A program made the position numbers and the translations under genes. 64,000 bases of DNA from Bacteroidia bacterium (GTDB lineage: Bacteria > Bacteroidota > Bacteroidia > J057), in NCBI GenBank assembly GCA_022760475.1, contig JALEFZ010000089.1, positions 1 through 64,000 on the forward strand. Reading direction: 5' to 3'. Each line of letters begins with the position of its first letter. Position 1 is the first letter of the stretch. The notes beneath the pieces are model-generated. The model had not been told where the DNA came from. It saw nothing but the letters and a program-made list of their open reading frames with translations, and searched no databases. This document shows, in pieces, positions 51,380 to 61,651 of the stretch.

Positions 51380-53458
51380 TTGAAACCTTTGACTTTCAAT
51401 TTTTTGAAGTATAAAGCAATAAAATACTCCCTATTTCTGATTTCTTTCCTCCTATTGTCCTTTGGAGGAAACAGGCTTTTTATTGATTCCATTTATGCCG
51501 GTGAACCTGATTTAAGCGGCCGAAGAGATAGCTTGAAGATGGACATTAAGCCTGAACAAAAAATCAGAATTCTCAATTGGATTGCATCTAAATACCTATT
51601 TACAAACCCAGACTCTTCTCAATTTTATGCCAGGAGAGCACTCCATCTGGCGAAACAGGAAAAAAATTCTAACGGACTGATTCTTAGTTGGCACTACCTT
51701 TCTTTGAGTAGATATTACCAGGGAGAATATGTCGCTGCATACAATCACGCTATTCAAGCATCCCAACTCGCCGACAGCCTGAATATTGCCAGATATCAAG
51801 CCGGATGCTATACCGATATTGGAATGATTGAAACAGAAAGGGGAAATTTCAGAGAGTCCCTGAAGGCATTTACAAAGGTGCTAAGCATTCATGAGGAGAA
51901 TGGAGATACAAGCTCAATTGCAGCTACCCTACTTAACATTGGTCTGGTTTGGGAGCACCTGAAAGAGTACAACAAGGCCATGGAGAACTATAAGGAGGCC
52001 TTATTTCTGAGTGATCTGGTGAAGGACACACTCAACCAAATATATGCATTGAATAACATCGGAGTAGCCCAGGATGCCATCCTCAAGAATGTGGATTCAG
52101 CACTATATTACTATACCTTGGCATCTAATCTTAATCAAAGGTATTCCAGGTCAAATTATTATTCTCAAGCTACCCTTTCGCATAATTTAGGTGATATATT
52201 TCTAGCTAAAGGCTTACTGAATGCTGCTGAGACCCATTTGGTAGCAGCACTGGAGATGTCTGAGAAATACCAGCTTGGAAGTGTCCGCCTCTCGGCTCTT
52301 GAAACAATTTCTCGCCTTGAGATCGAGAAGAAAGCACCTCGTAGAGCCATCAGCTTAGCCAGAGAAGGATATTATACTGCCCACAAACAAGAGTTTGCCT
52401 CAGTAATTCCAAGTTTTCTTAAGACTCTTTCAGGTGCATTTAAATCTGTAGGAAATACAGATTCTGCCTTGAAGTATTCTGAATTATACAGCACGGTAAT
52501 TGAAGAGAATCAGAGAAAAAGAGAGGATGAGGAAGTCAAAAAACTAACTTTAGCCGTTGAATTGGCACAAAAGGAGTCTGAAATAGAATTTCAGAAACGA
52601 TTGGTTAAGGAAAAAGCCAATCAGAATCAGTTGCTTTATTTTTTGTTGATAGGGGCCTTGGTACTTGTAATTCTCTTGGCTTACCTGGGTTTTAGACTTA
52701 TTGCTGCAAAGAATATTGTCGATAAAGCCAATAGCCAAATAGCGGAGAAGAACAAACAACTGTCAGCTCTTAACCACTTGAAAGACAGAATATTTTCATT
52801 GATTTCTCATGATGTACGCGGGCCACTGAAAAATATGGAAGGCTTGATGGAATTAATCATGGAGGGTAGTTTGAGCGATGAAGAAAGGGAAAAGCTGGGA
52901 ATGCAACTGCGCGAACAACTCGAGGCAACGGATTCTGTGATGGATAACCTGTTGATGTGGTCGTCAACCATGATGCGTGAAGGTCCCGCAAAACAGGATT
53001 TTGATATCTGTTATATGGTCAAAGATTGTCAAAAAAATATCCAATACCTCGCTGCTAAAAAGGAGATCGAAGTAGATTTTCATTATAAAAGGTGTCATAC
53101 GGTACATGCCGATCCAACTATGGCAAGCCTCGTTCTTAGGAACTTGCTTACTAATGCCGTTAAATTTTCCCCACCCTCCTCAAAAGTGCAGGTAAATCTG
53201 GCAGAAGAGGAAGGAAAAATGTGGGTAAGGGTTCTTGATCAAGGGATTGGGGTGCCTCGCGAGAATATTTCACATATTTTTGACCTCAAGCAAAATCAAT
53301 CTACCCCGGGCACTTGGGGAGAAAAAGGGACTGGATTGGGGATGCCGCTTTGTAAGGAACTCGTAGAAATGAACGATGGGAAAATCAGGGTAAAAAGTGA
53401 GGAAAATAAAGGCAGTGAATTTTCATTTTCATTACCTCTGGCAAAAATAATCCTGTAA
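51380..53458 (+). CDS. TPR sensor histidine kinase
   Basis: A 692-residue kinase that must start at a TTG (51380 or 51404), because no ATG precedes the signal sequence. Signal segment, about 7 TPR units in the periplasm (~90-380), coiled linker, one transmembrane helix (~427-447), HisKA with H477 (SHDVRGPLKN) and a HATPase domain with N-, G1- and G2-boxes (DQGIGVPR, GTGLGMPL). No response regulator follows on the same strand; the HEAT-like gene is the next. It may signal to the NarL or single-domain regulators nearby. Confidence 0.88.
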   Translation: MKPLTFNFLKYKAIKYSLFLISFLLLSFGGNRLFIDSIYAGEPDLSGRRDSLKMDIKPEQKIRILNWIASKYLFTNPDSSQFYARRALHLAKQEKNSNGLILSWHYLSLSRYYQGEYVAAYNHAIQASQLADSLNIARYQAGCYTDIGMIETERGNFRESLKAFTKVLSIHEENGDTSSIAATLLNIGLVWEHLKEYNKAMENYKEALFLSDLVKDTLNQIYALNNIGVAQDAILKNVDSALYYYTLASNLNQRYSRSNYYSQATLSHNLGDIFLAKGLLNAAETHLVAALEMSEKYQLGSVRLSALETISRLEIEKKAPRRAISLAREGYYTAHKQEFASVIPSFLKTLSGAFKSVGNTDSALKYSELYSTVIEENQRKREDEEVKKLTLAVELAQKESEIEFQKRLVKEKANQNQLLYFLLIGALVLVILLAYLGFRLIAAKNIVDKANSQIAEKNKQLSALNHLKDRIFSLISHDVRGPLKNMEGLMELIMEGSLSDEEREKLGMQLREQLEATDSVMDNLLMWSSTMMREGPAKQDFDICYMVKDCQKNIQYLAAKKEIEVDFHYKRCHTVHADPTMASLVLRNLLTNAVKFSPPSSKVQVNLAEEEGKMWVRVLDQGIGVPRENISHIFDLKQNQSTPGTWGEKGTGLGMPLCKELVEMNDGKIRVKSEENKGSEFSFSLPLAKIIL

Positions 53459-53510
53459 GACCCCAAATTGGATATCATTACTTAAAAAAAATCCAGCTGA
53501 CTAAGTAAAT

Positions 53511-54053
53511 ATGGCTGAATTGCACTCGTTTGAAGAAATGCTTACAGGTGGTCATCCCAATTCTCTGGGAAGGACTGTAGAAGTTGTAGAATTGGTTTTG
53601 GAGAATGACAATTTATTTACAGAATTATTCAACTGCTATTTCAGTAAAGATGAGGTAGTAAGGCTTAGGGTTTCAAATGCCATGAAAAGGCTTGCTAAAG
53701 AAAGAAAAGACCTATTACTTCCGTATATCGATCGCTTTATCGGAGAAATCTCCCACATTGACCAAGCCTCAACCCAGTGGACATTGTCCCAACTTTTTCT
53801 TTTGCTAGAGAAAGATCTATCTGAAAATCAGCGCCAGAACGCCCTTGGCATCATGAAAAGGAATTTGGAAATTCACCAGGACTGGATTGTACTTAGCCAA
53901 ACGATGGAAACATTAGGCAAATGGGCGGCAAAGGACAGTGATCTTGGCCTGTGGCTACTTCCTCATCTGGATCGTCTGGAACTGGATGAGAGGAAGTCTG
54001 TTTCCAAGAAGGCCAGCAAGACAAAACTTAAACTGGTCAAAATCATGAACTAA
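53511..54053 (+). CDS. HEAT-like repeat protein of unknown function
   Basis: A 180-residue all-helical protein composed of antiparallel helix pairs that resemble HEAT repeats (EVVRLRVSNAMKRLAKERKDLL, WTLSQLFLLLEKDL, METLGKWAAKDSDLG). No signal peptide. It follows the TPR kinase by 52 bp and could bind a partner protein; no catalytic motif is visible. Confidence 0.6.
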   Translation: MAELHSFEEMLTGGHPNSLGRTVEVVELVLENDNLFTELFNCYFSKDEVVRLRVSNAMKRLAKERKDLLLPYIDRFIGEISHIDQASTQWTLSQLFLLLEKDLSENQRQNALGIMKRNLEIHQDWIVLSQTMETLGKWAAKDSDLGLWLLPHLDRLELDERKSVSKKASKTKLKLVKIMN

Positions 54054-54061
54054 TATCTGTT

Positions 54062-54451
54062 TCATGGCAATTGCTGACAACCACAATTGCCTAAGACTTG
54101 GGAAATGCTTTTTAGAAGTAATTCCTTCCCAAGAGGTTTGATCAGAAGATCCGAAAAGCCATCTTTTAGAAACTCTTCTTTTCTGGCATAAAGGTGATAA
54201 GCAGTCAAAATGATGATGGGTGGGGGAGAGGCAGGTTTTCTTTCCCAAATGATGTGTGATAATTCGATTCCATTTATTTCAACATCCCCCAGATGAATAT
54301 CCATTAGGATAAGGTCATAATTATAGGTTTCGATATACTGAAGTGCCTCTAGGGGCTTATGTGCCAGGTGGATGTGATACTGGTCTTGAAGCATGAAATC
54401 AACCACCATGGCATTGATTTCATTGTCCTCTACATACAAGATTCTCCTCAT
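54062..54451 (-). CDS. Single-domain response regulator
   Basis: A 129-residue receiver domain from ATG 54451 with paired acidic residues (YVEDNE), phosphoacceptor aspartate in LILMDIHLG and the conserved lysine in LLIKPL. No output domain, so it would act as a phospho-relay or docking protein. It lies 166 bp downstream of another receiver gene on the same strand. Confidence 0.85.
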   Translation of the reverse strand: MRRILYVEDNEINAMVVDFMLQDQYHIHLAHKPLEALQYIETYNYDLILMDIHLGDVEINGIELSHIIWERKPASPPPIIILTAYHLYARKEEFLKDGFSDLLIKPLGKELLLKSISQVLGNCGCQQLP

Positions 54452-54617
54452 TCTCCGATGGTTAGAAACTACTTGGGGATAATAGGTCATTCACTCTTTA
54501 ATTCAAGAGCTAATGATCTGGAAAATTTTGATGTTAGGAAGCTACTTTAGTAATTTAAATATTATCAACAAGAATTTTCGTAGTTTGAATAATTTATAAT
54601 TGGTATAAATAAATGTT

Positions 54618-55001
54618 CTAGGCTTTAGGAGAACAAGCAGCGTCTAATAGCTTTAACAAAATGTCTCGGTTGATGGGTTTGGAAATATAGTGGTCAAAAC
54701 CTGCCTGAAGAAACTTCTCTTCATCGCCTGGCAAGGCATAGGCTGTCAATGCAAAGGCTGGGACATTCGATCTGTTGCTTTGTTTGATTTTGGCAAGAAG
54801 TTCAAGCCCTGTCATCTGACCTTTGCCGAGGTTGATATCGATCAATAAGGCCTGATAGTCATTAGCTAGAATCTTTGGCAAGGCTTCTTGTGCCTGCTGT
54901 ACAACTTCAACTTGATAGTGACCTTTGAGGATGGCCTTTATGACGAAGGCATTAGTCGGATCATCTTCTACACACAGGACTCTTTTGGGATCATTAATCA
55001 T
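54618..55001 (-). CDS. Single-domain response regulator linked to the PAS kinase
   Basis: A 127-residue receiver protein from ATG 55001, four bases after the stop codon of the large PAS kinase; longer readings to 55097 overlap that gene and are not supported. VEDDPTN, LLIDINLG (phosphoacceptor) and YISKPI (lysine) are conserved. No output domain; the kinase at 55006 is the obvious partner. Confidence 0.87.
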   Translation of the reverse strand: MINDPKRVLCVEDDPTNAFVIKAILKGHYQVEVVQQAQEALPKILANDYQALLIDINLGKGQMTGLELLAKIKQSNRSNVPAFALTAYALPGDEEKFLQAGFDHYISKPINRDILLKLLDAACSPKA

Positions 55002-55005
55002 TGCT

Positions 55006-58000
55006 TCAGATTGGTTTGAAGAGATGGATATCCTCTTTATACTGGGGAAGTAGTACAGAAAATTTACTTCCTTGCCCTTTTTGGCTTTCCACCTCAATGG
55101 AGCCTTCCAATAACTCAGAATACCTCTTTACAATGGATAAACCAAGTCCACTTCCTTCATAACGTCGTTTAATGCCTTCACTTTCTTGTTTGAATGGCTC
55201 AAAGATATTTTTAAGATTTTCTTCTGAAATCCCAATGCCTGTATCTTCAATGGCTACAACTACGAAGGACTTATTTTCTTTCTGTCTTAGGTTGATGGTA
55301 ATGCTAACCTCACCAGACTGAGTAAATTTTAGGGCATTTCCTACCATATTGGTGAATATCTGGGTAAGCATTCTTTCATCGGCCAGTACATAGTAGTCTT
55401 GATTGGGTGATTCATACCTATAACCCAATTTCTTGGCATGTGCCATGCTTCCCAAAGACTGGAAGACTTCATCCACTAAGTTTGAAAGGTTTACTTTTAC
55501 CAGGGTGTAGTCTGTTTGTTCTGCCTCTATTCTTGCCAGCTCAAGTATCCCAATCAATGTATTGAGCAGCCTTTTGCCACTCTTCTCCATCATATTGATG
55601 ATTTCATCCAGGGTATTGGCATCCTTTTCGATTTTTAGCATCGGAAGAAGCCCCATGATACCGTTAAGTGGAGTTCTGATCTCATGACTCATATTTGCCA
55701 GGAAATTGCTTTTCAGGCGCGTCATTTCTTCTGCAAGGTCCCTGGCCAGCCTGATTCTGTCCTGGGCTTTACGCTCATCTGTGATATCCATATTGATACC
55801 GATCATTTTTTGGGGTAATCCCTTCTCATTTTTATAAAGGGTCCCAGCGCCTACCATGTATCGGATCTCATTTTCAGGCCACACAATTCGAAAGACGGTA
55901 TCAAATGGTTGATCATTTTCCAGACAATGTGAAAGGTATTTCTCAGTAGCTTCTCGGTCTTCTTCAAATAGAGTTTCAGCCCAGTCAAGATAATTGTTTC
56001 GGAATTTGGCTGGGTTAACTTTGAATAGTTTGAACATGTTTTCATCCCAGAACAATTTCCCATTGATGAAATCATATTCCCAAACTCCAATATTCCCCGC
56101 ATTTACGGCCATTTTGAATCGCTCATTCAATTCTTGCAGTTGAATTTTGGTTTCCTCAAAATCGGTTATGTCCAGGACAATTCCTGCAATTCCCATTACT
56201 TCATCGTCCAATCCAAAAATGGGGAAGGTAATGTTTTGCTGGTAAACGTTTCGGCCATTTTTTCTGATGGCATCCCGATGGATTTGAGGAGAACGGGAAT
56301 GAAGAATTTCATTTTCCCTGTCAAAGAGAATTTGCGCGCGATCTTTTGGTAAAAGGTCAAATACAGTTTTACCAAGAATCTCGGGTTCAGTCCTCCCAAG
56401 GAAGGATTCCATGATGGGGTTCACATTCGTGATTCTACCCATTTTATCCTTCGCAAATATAGCTACGGGGGCATTTTCCAGAATATTCTCAAGTAGCTGA
56501 TTGGTTCTAAATAATGCTTCCTTATCTCTTTGCTGAGTGGTAATATCTCTTGAGAAAATCGTACAACCCAGAATTTCCTTCCCACTTAAAATAGGCGTAA
56601 CGCTGATGCTGTAATAGCGAATCTTTTCTTCAAAAACATCTTTATGAATCACAGAGAAAATCTCTCCGCTTTTGGCTTTCATAAAAGCCTCATTCCAGAA
56701 GTCTCTCCTGTGTTTCGGAACATACTTTAAGGCAATGGTTCCAGGCTGAGGATCAAGATTAAGGCGGGTCTTGATGAGGTTTTCACATGCCTTGTTCACC
56801 GTTATCAACCTTCCATCAATCCCTACTGACATGATCAAATCCTGGGTATTGTTGATTAGAGCTGACAGGTTGGCTTGAGACCTGACTATTTCTTCCTCAA
56901 TTTCTTTTCTTTCTGTAATGTCTCGAAGGATGGAGACCATATGGGTAAGTTCTCCTTTATCATTTTTTACAGGGAATATAGATACATCCACCCAAAATGG
57001 CGTTCCGTCTTTTTTGAATCTGATGGTTTCTATTTCCAGGTGTTCCCAATTGAGGATAGCCTTTTCAATTAAACTTTCCTGAGGGCTTTCTGAACCCGGG
57101 CCAGCCAGGAGGTCAGGTGCTTTTCCGAGGACTTCCTCACGGGTATAGCCAGTCATCTTTGAAAAGGTGTCATTTACATAGACAATGTTCAGACAAAGAT
57201 CTTCCTGATTTGATTTTTGCTTTCCACTGGTAATGACAACTGCTTCTTTGGTATTTACCACAACAGATTCTATCATCCTGAGGTATTCCTCTTCTTCTTT
57301 TCGCCTTGAAATATCTTTTGAGGAAATGTAGAACAAGCTATTTTCCAGGTCAGGAATGATGTTCATGCTGATCCACCTGGTTTCCTCATTCTGGGGGTAG
57401 TCCTTCCAAAGCCTCATTTCAAGGTCCAGTAGGCTTTGGTTCTTAGTGATTTTCTGGTCAAAGGCATTTAATAGCTTCTGATGATCATCAGGATGGAAGA
57501 AATTGATCAGTTCTAATTCAGGAATTTTCAAAATTTCCTCCATGGACATTCCAAGCCACGAAATCATGACTGGATTTGCCTTGATGATCCCCATCCCATG
57601 TTTGGCTACAGCAATGCCATTGGGAACTACCTCAAACATTCTTAAGACTTCACTTTGGGCGAGGATCGAGTCGGTTATATCTTCAACATTTCCAACATAT
57701 GTATTTTGTTTATCCTTGCTAGTACTTTGAATGGAAGTTCTTACCCTGAGCCATTTGCTATCTCCATTCGTGCTGAGGACCTTTATTTCCTTATATTTCC
57801 CATTCTGGATCGAAATCTTTGTAAGCCAATTATTCTCTATCTGATCTTTAGAAGTAGGATGAATGAATTCCTTAAGTTCTTTACCTACCAGATTCTGCTC
57901 CTTAGTCCCAAGAATATCCATCAATCTCTGATTGGCATAGGTAATCAAGCCACTATGATCTGCTTGGAAAATGCCAATAGGTGCGCTTTCAGATAATTTC

Positions 58001-59706
58001 CTGAACTTTTCTTCACTTGCGACAATTTTTCGCTCAGTTTCTTTTTCAGCCGTAACATCTCGCCCAAATACTGTAGCCCCAATAATCTCTCCCTTTTCAT
58101 TTTTAAAAGGGTTGAACCTGAATTCGAAATCCCGGTTTCCATACTTTTCATTGGACCAATTCAGGGTATGAATAAAACTGTTTCCCGAAAGAGCCTTTTG
58201 GTATAAGCCTCGCCAACTTTCCAGGAAGTACTTTGGAAAAGAATGAAACAGGACACTTTCTCCCTTGCTTGCCTTGGCATCTTCAATCTCCATTCTATAC
58301 CGAAAAGCCTCGTTGAAGTGAAGCAGGTTCAGGTCTTTGTCAATGCACCAAATGGGGTCTCCACTGCTTTCAAGTATGGCCTCCATATGGGTATAGGCTT
58401 CCTTGATGCGATCCCTGTTTTTCTTTTGTTCAGATATATCTGTTATGGTTGTTACTTTGAACCTGGCACCATCAGCATTTACATAGAGTTGGGTAGTAAC
58501 ATAAATGTCAATCAGACTCCCGTCCTTTTTGACCACCTCCCATTCCATGGGTTGTTCTGGCTGTCCAGCTATAAAGGCATCATGAAGTTTTCTGGCAAAC
58601 TCTTTTTGTTCTGGCTGGACCACTATTTCAAAGGGTTTATTCAGCAATTCCTCCTTTTCATAGCCATATATTTTGAAATAGGCCTCATTTGCCTGAGTTA
58701 GAATCCCATTGGCATCAGTTACACAAATACCGGAGTCAGTAGAGTTGAAAATGGAGGTGATGAGGTTATTTTTGGCTGCCAGGGCAAGAATTGCCTCTTG
58801 TTCTCTGCTTTCATCCTTGATCCTTAGGCAAAAACCTTTGAGCGTTTTTTCTGTACCTTCTACCGCATGAAGACAGAGGTTGTAGTATTTATTGGGATTT
58901 CCTTTTAAAGAAAGTGCTTTGTCGCATATTTTTTGACCCTTTTCTCGTACTTGCTCCAGCATTTCCTGAAACTCAGTTAAATATCTTCGAGGAAAGCAGG
59001 TAAGAACATTCTTTCCGATGGCCAGTTCTTCATCGCCAATACCCTGTAAGAGTGCTGCAGCTTGCGAATTATGGTTAAGGATTTGAAAATCAGTGTCTAG
59101 GAGGATAAAACCTTGATCAGTATTTTTGATCAGCAATTCATAACTTTCGTATTTTGATTCAAGAATCCTGCTTTTTTCCAACAGGGAGGTATTTTGGCGC
59201 TTTAAGTCCTCGATTCTCTTTTTGGAATTATTGAGCGATTCCTGTATCCTCCAATCAAGCACAGCCCCGCCATGCATAATGGTTAAATCTTTGCTTGCTG
59301 GGGAATTTCCATTGAGAGAGTTCTCAATGAGCTGTTTGAGTTTGGTATTTATAGATAGTCCTTTTCCAGAATCGATGAAGTAGTCTGAAAGGATAGAAGG
59401 ATCTAGCCAATGATTAAATTCTGCAGAAGAGAGCCCTTCAGTCTGCATGTGAGAATCAAAGGTTATACTCAATGAATGCTCCTTGTACAAAGGACTATTT
59501 TGTAGAAATTCATGAATTAAAACCAGGCTGCCAAGGCTAAATTCTGGAGCTCCTGAGATAGATATATATAGTTGTTTTGAGTCGTTTCTCTGTTTGTATA
59601 GTAGACAGGCTTCGATTTCCGAGTAAATTTCAGAGAAATTCCTCCAGTTTAAAGTAAAGGACCTTTTTGGTAGCAAAGTTTGTGAGGGGCTAAGAGGGTT
59701 TTGCAT
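55006..59706 (-). CDS. Multi-PAS sensor histidine kinase (about nine PAS domains)
   Basis: A 1566-residue cytoplasmic protein, far larger than usual. Order: an N-terminal unassigned beta-alpha domain (~1-150), a coiled coil (~152-190), roughly nine consecutive PAS domains (~188-1305; e.g. GYEKEELLNKPF, GYTREEVLGKAP, LGRTEPEILGK), HisKA with phosphoacceptor H1341 (SHEIRTPLNG) and a HATPase domain (VGNALKF, DTGIGI, GSGLGLS). No transmembrane segment is visible, so it senses intracellular signals. It is translationally adjacent to a single-domain receiver (4 bp). The PAS domains lack obvious haem/FMN signature residues I can identify. Confidence 0.88.
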   Translation of the reverse strand: MQNPLSPSQTLLPKRSFTLNWRNFSEIYSEIEACLLYKQRNDSKQLYISISGAPEFSLGSLVLIHEFLQNSPLYKEHSLSITFDSHMQTEGLSSAEFNHWLDPSILSDYFIDSGKGLSINTKLKQLIENSLNGNSPASKDLTIMHGGAVLDWRIQESLNNSKKRIEDLKRQNTSLLEKSRILESKYESYELLIKNTDQGFILLDTDFQILNHNSQAAALLQGIGDEELAIGKNVLTCFPRRYLTEFQEMLEQVREKGQKICDKALSLKGNPNKYYNLCLHAVEGTEKTLKGFCLRIKDESREQEAILALAAKNNLITSIFNSTDSGICVTDANGILTQANEAYFKIYGYEKEELLNKPFEIVVQPEQKEFARKLHDAFIAGQPEQPMEWEVVKKDGSLIDIYVTTQLYVNADGARFKVTTITDISEQKKNRDRIKEAYTHMEAILESSGDPIWCIDKDLNLLHFNEAFRYRMEIEDAKASKGESVLFHSFPKYFLESWRGLYQKALSGNSFIHTLNWSNEKYGNRDFEFRFNPFKNEKGEIIGATVFGRDVTAEKETERKIVASEEKFRKLSESAPIGIFQADHSGLITYANQRLMDILGTKEQNLVGKELKEFIHPTSKDQIENNWLTKISIQNGKYKEIKVLSTNGDSKWLRVRTSIQSTSKDKQNTYVGNVEDITDSILAQSEVLRMFEVVPNGIAVAKHGMGIIKANPVMISWLGMSMEEILKIPELELINFFHPDDHQKLLNAFDQKITKNQSLLDLEMRLWKDYPQNEETRWISMNIIPDLENSLFYISSKDISRRKEEEEYLRMIESVVVNTKEAVVITSGKQKSNQEDLCLNIVYVNDTFSKMTGYTREEVLGKAPDLLAGPGSESPQESLIEKAILNWEHLEIETIRFKKDGTPFWVDVSIFPVKNDKGELTHMVSILRDITERKEIEEEIVRSQANLSALINNTQDLIMSVGIDGRLITVNKACENLIKTRLNLDPQPGTIALKYVPKHRRDFWNEAFMKAKSGEIFSVIHKDVFEEKIRYYSISVTPILSGKEILGCTIFSRDITTQQRDKEALFRTNQLLENILENAPVAIFAKDKMGRITNVNPIMESFLGRTEPEILGKTVFDLLPKDRAQILFDRENEILHSRSPQIHRDAIRKNGRNVYQQNITFPIFGLDDEVMGIAGIVLDITDFEETKIQLQELNERFKMAVNAGNIGVWEYDFINGKLFWDENMFKLFKVNPAKFRNNYLDWAETLFEEDREATEKYLSHCLENDQPFDTVFRIVWPENEIRYMVGAGTLYKNEKGLPQKMIGINMDITDERKAQDRIRLARDLAEEMTRLKSNFLANMSHEIRTPLNGIMGLLPMLKIEKDANTLDEIINMMEKSGKRLLNTLIGILELARIEAEQTDYTLVKVNLSNLVDEVFQSLGSMAHAKKLGYRYESPNQDYYVLADERMLTQIFTNMVGNALKFTQSGEVSITINLRQKENKSFVVVAIEDTGIGISEENLKNIFEPFKQESEGIKRRYEGSGLGLSIVKRYSELLEGSIEVESQKGQGSKFSVLLPQYKEDIHLFKPI

Positions 59707-60092
59707 AAATTCCTTCTAGTATTGTGAAAATGCAATTATTTGGAATTTCTTTTCTCGGTTATTTGATTAAAAACTAACACAGAACAATTGATTGAATAAT
59801 TGTTCAAGTTTTGCCATTTATTCTCTTCTTAAATTAACTAAATTTGGATAATTTAATCTAGGGTATAAACTACTAAATTCCCTTTTGACTTTTTGATGGA
59901 AAAAATCTTACTATTTATCCAGATTCTTACGTCTTGGGTGAAAAACCTACCTGAATTTTGCATCAACTCGTACTGTGTCTAAGTATTTGAATCATACTTA
60001 CTTATTGGGTTTCAAAGACTCCTGGCTATTCCCTTGGACGGATATGGAACAATTTACCGCGCAATGAAAGTTAGCAGGAACTAATTTTTAGG
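59707..60092. other. Intergenic spacer upstream of the PAS kinase
   Basis: 386 bp of AT-rich DNA without a convincing gene, holding the promoter of the PAS kinase and the end region of modC. I see no repeat or box that I can name. Confidence 0.4.
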
Positions 60093-60986
60093 TTAACTTA
60101 TTTTTTTGATAATTGGATTAAATGCCTTTGAGACCAGCATGACATGATCTCCAGGCGAAAGCTGATCTATTTCATTTTTATCTACAATCACTTTTACCAT
60201 GTTTTTGCCAACCAGTATAGAGACCACAAAAACAACATCTGATGCCTGAATACTCAATACTTCGCCCGTAAATCGGAACTTTCCACTCAGGTTGGAATGA
60301 GCAAATACTTCTTCAGGGCTACCCTGGTTTACAATTTTGCCTTCGCTCAACATCATGATGGTATCAGCTAAATTGATGCTTTCACCCTGGTCATGGCTAA
60401 CCATGAGTGTGGTTAATTTGAATTCTCTGTGCAGTTTCAGGAGATATTCCTGCATTTTTTTTCTCATTTCAGGATCCAGTGCAGCGAAGGGTTCATCCAG
60501 TAGTAAAAGGGGAGGTTTGCGAATGATTGCCCTGGCGAGGGCTACGCGTTGTTGCTGACCCCCTGATAGTGAGGAGGCTTTTCGATTTAGGAGGCTGGTC
60601 AGGTCCATCATTTCAAGGATTTGACTTATCCTTTCCTGAAGTTTGGCCCGGTTTTGTGAAGCTGAAGCTGCAAACTCAAGGTTCTGCGCTATGGTCATTT
60701 GGGGAAATAAGGCGTAATCCTGGAAAACAAAGCCTTGTAGCCTTTTTTGTGCCTTGAGGTAAATTCCTTTTTTGCTGTCGTACCAACACTGCTCGCCCAC
60801 GTAGATCTCTCCATTTTCAGGCTTTAACAGGCCTGCGATCATGCGCAATATAGATGTCTTGCCCGCTCCGGAAGGCCCTCCGAGTATGGTAAATGAGCCA
60901 GCCGGAAGGTTGAAAGCTACATCCAGCTTCAAAAGCCCGGAAGCGCCAGAGAGGCTTTTTTTTAATCTTACCCTAACTTCTCCCAT
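60093..60986 (-). CDS. modC: Molybdate ABC transporter ATP-binding protein
   Basis: A 297-residue ATPase: Walker A GGPSGAGKT, signature LSGGQQQRVALARA, Walker B LLLLDEPFAALD, followed by a C-terminal regulatory part with a TOBE-like fold (~225-295). Energises molybdate import through ModB. Its start overlaps modB by 19 bp, so the mod genes form one coupled operon. Confidence 0.92.
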   Translation of the reverse strand: MGEVRVRLKKSLSGASGLLKLDVAFNLPAGSFTILGGPSGAGKTSILRMIAGLLKPENGEIYVGEQCWYDSKKGIYLKAQKRLQGFVFQDYALFPQMTIAQNLEFAASASQNRAKLQERISQILEMMDLTSLLNRKASSLSGGQQQRVALARAIIRKPPLLLLDEPFAALDPEMRKKMQEYLLKLHREFKLTTLMVSHDQGESINLADTIMMLSEGKIVNQGSPEEVFAHSNLSGKFRFTGEVLSIQASDVVFVVSILVGKNMVKVIVDKNEIDQLSPGDHVMLVSKAFNPIIKKIS

Positions 60987-61651
60987 CTGTTGTAGCTCTT
61001 TCTTCCATTGATGTAATATACCAGAAAAAGGATGGCAAAGGCTATTGAGATCAGGATCAACGAATAGCTGTGTGCCGCTGGATAATCTGGCTTTTCTACT
61101 TGTTCATAAATGGCAATAGAGGCCACCTTGGTTTCGCCTGAGATGCTGCCTCCAATCATGAGGACAACTCCAAATTCTCCCATTGTATGAGCAAAAGAGA
61201 GAATTGTAGCTGTTATGATAGAAGGGCGAATCATGGGCAATAATACCCGGATAAGGGTTGCAAGACTGGATTTACCCAAGACCCTCGCTGCTTCTCGAAT
61301 CCGATTGGGAACAGAGGAAAATCCTGCCATAAGAGGCTGTACCATAAATGGCAAACTGTAGATCATGGAAGCCAATACGAGCCCCTCAAATGAAAAGATC
61401 AGACTTAGTTCCAGGTATTCATCAAGCCACTGGCCAATAGGGCTGTCTTTTGAAAAAAGCACCAACAGGTAGAAGCCCAAAACCGTAGGTGGCAATACAA
61501 GTGGCATGGCAATTAGGGCTTCTAGGACTGGTTTTATGCGATTTCTGGTATAGGCCATCCAGTAAGCAAGGGGTATGCCAATGATCAGAAGGAACAAACT
61601 GGTAATGCCTGCTAACTTAAGTGTGAGGAATATGGGCTGCCAATCGATCAT
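60968..61651 (-). CDS. modB: Molybdate ABC transporter permease
   Basis: A 227-residue permease with five transmembrane segments and family motifs MPLVLPPTVLGFYLLVLF and MGEFGVVLMIGGSISGET. It forms the inner-membrane channel for molybdate or tungstate. The start overlaps the Mop-like gene by 4 bp. Confidence 0.93.
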   Translation of the reverse strand: MIDWQPIFLTLKLAGITSLFLLIIGIPLAYWMAYTRNRIKPVLEALIAMPLVLPPTVLGFYLLVLFSKDSPIGQWLDEYLELSLIFSFEGLVLASMIYSLPFMVQPLMAGFSSVPNRIREAARVLGKSSLATLIRVLLPMIRPSIITATILSFAHTMGEFGVVLMIGGSISGETKVASIAIYEQVEKPDYPAAHSYSLILISIAFAILFLVYYINGRKSYNRWEKLG

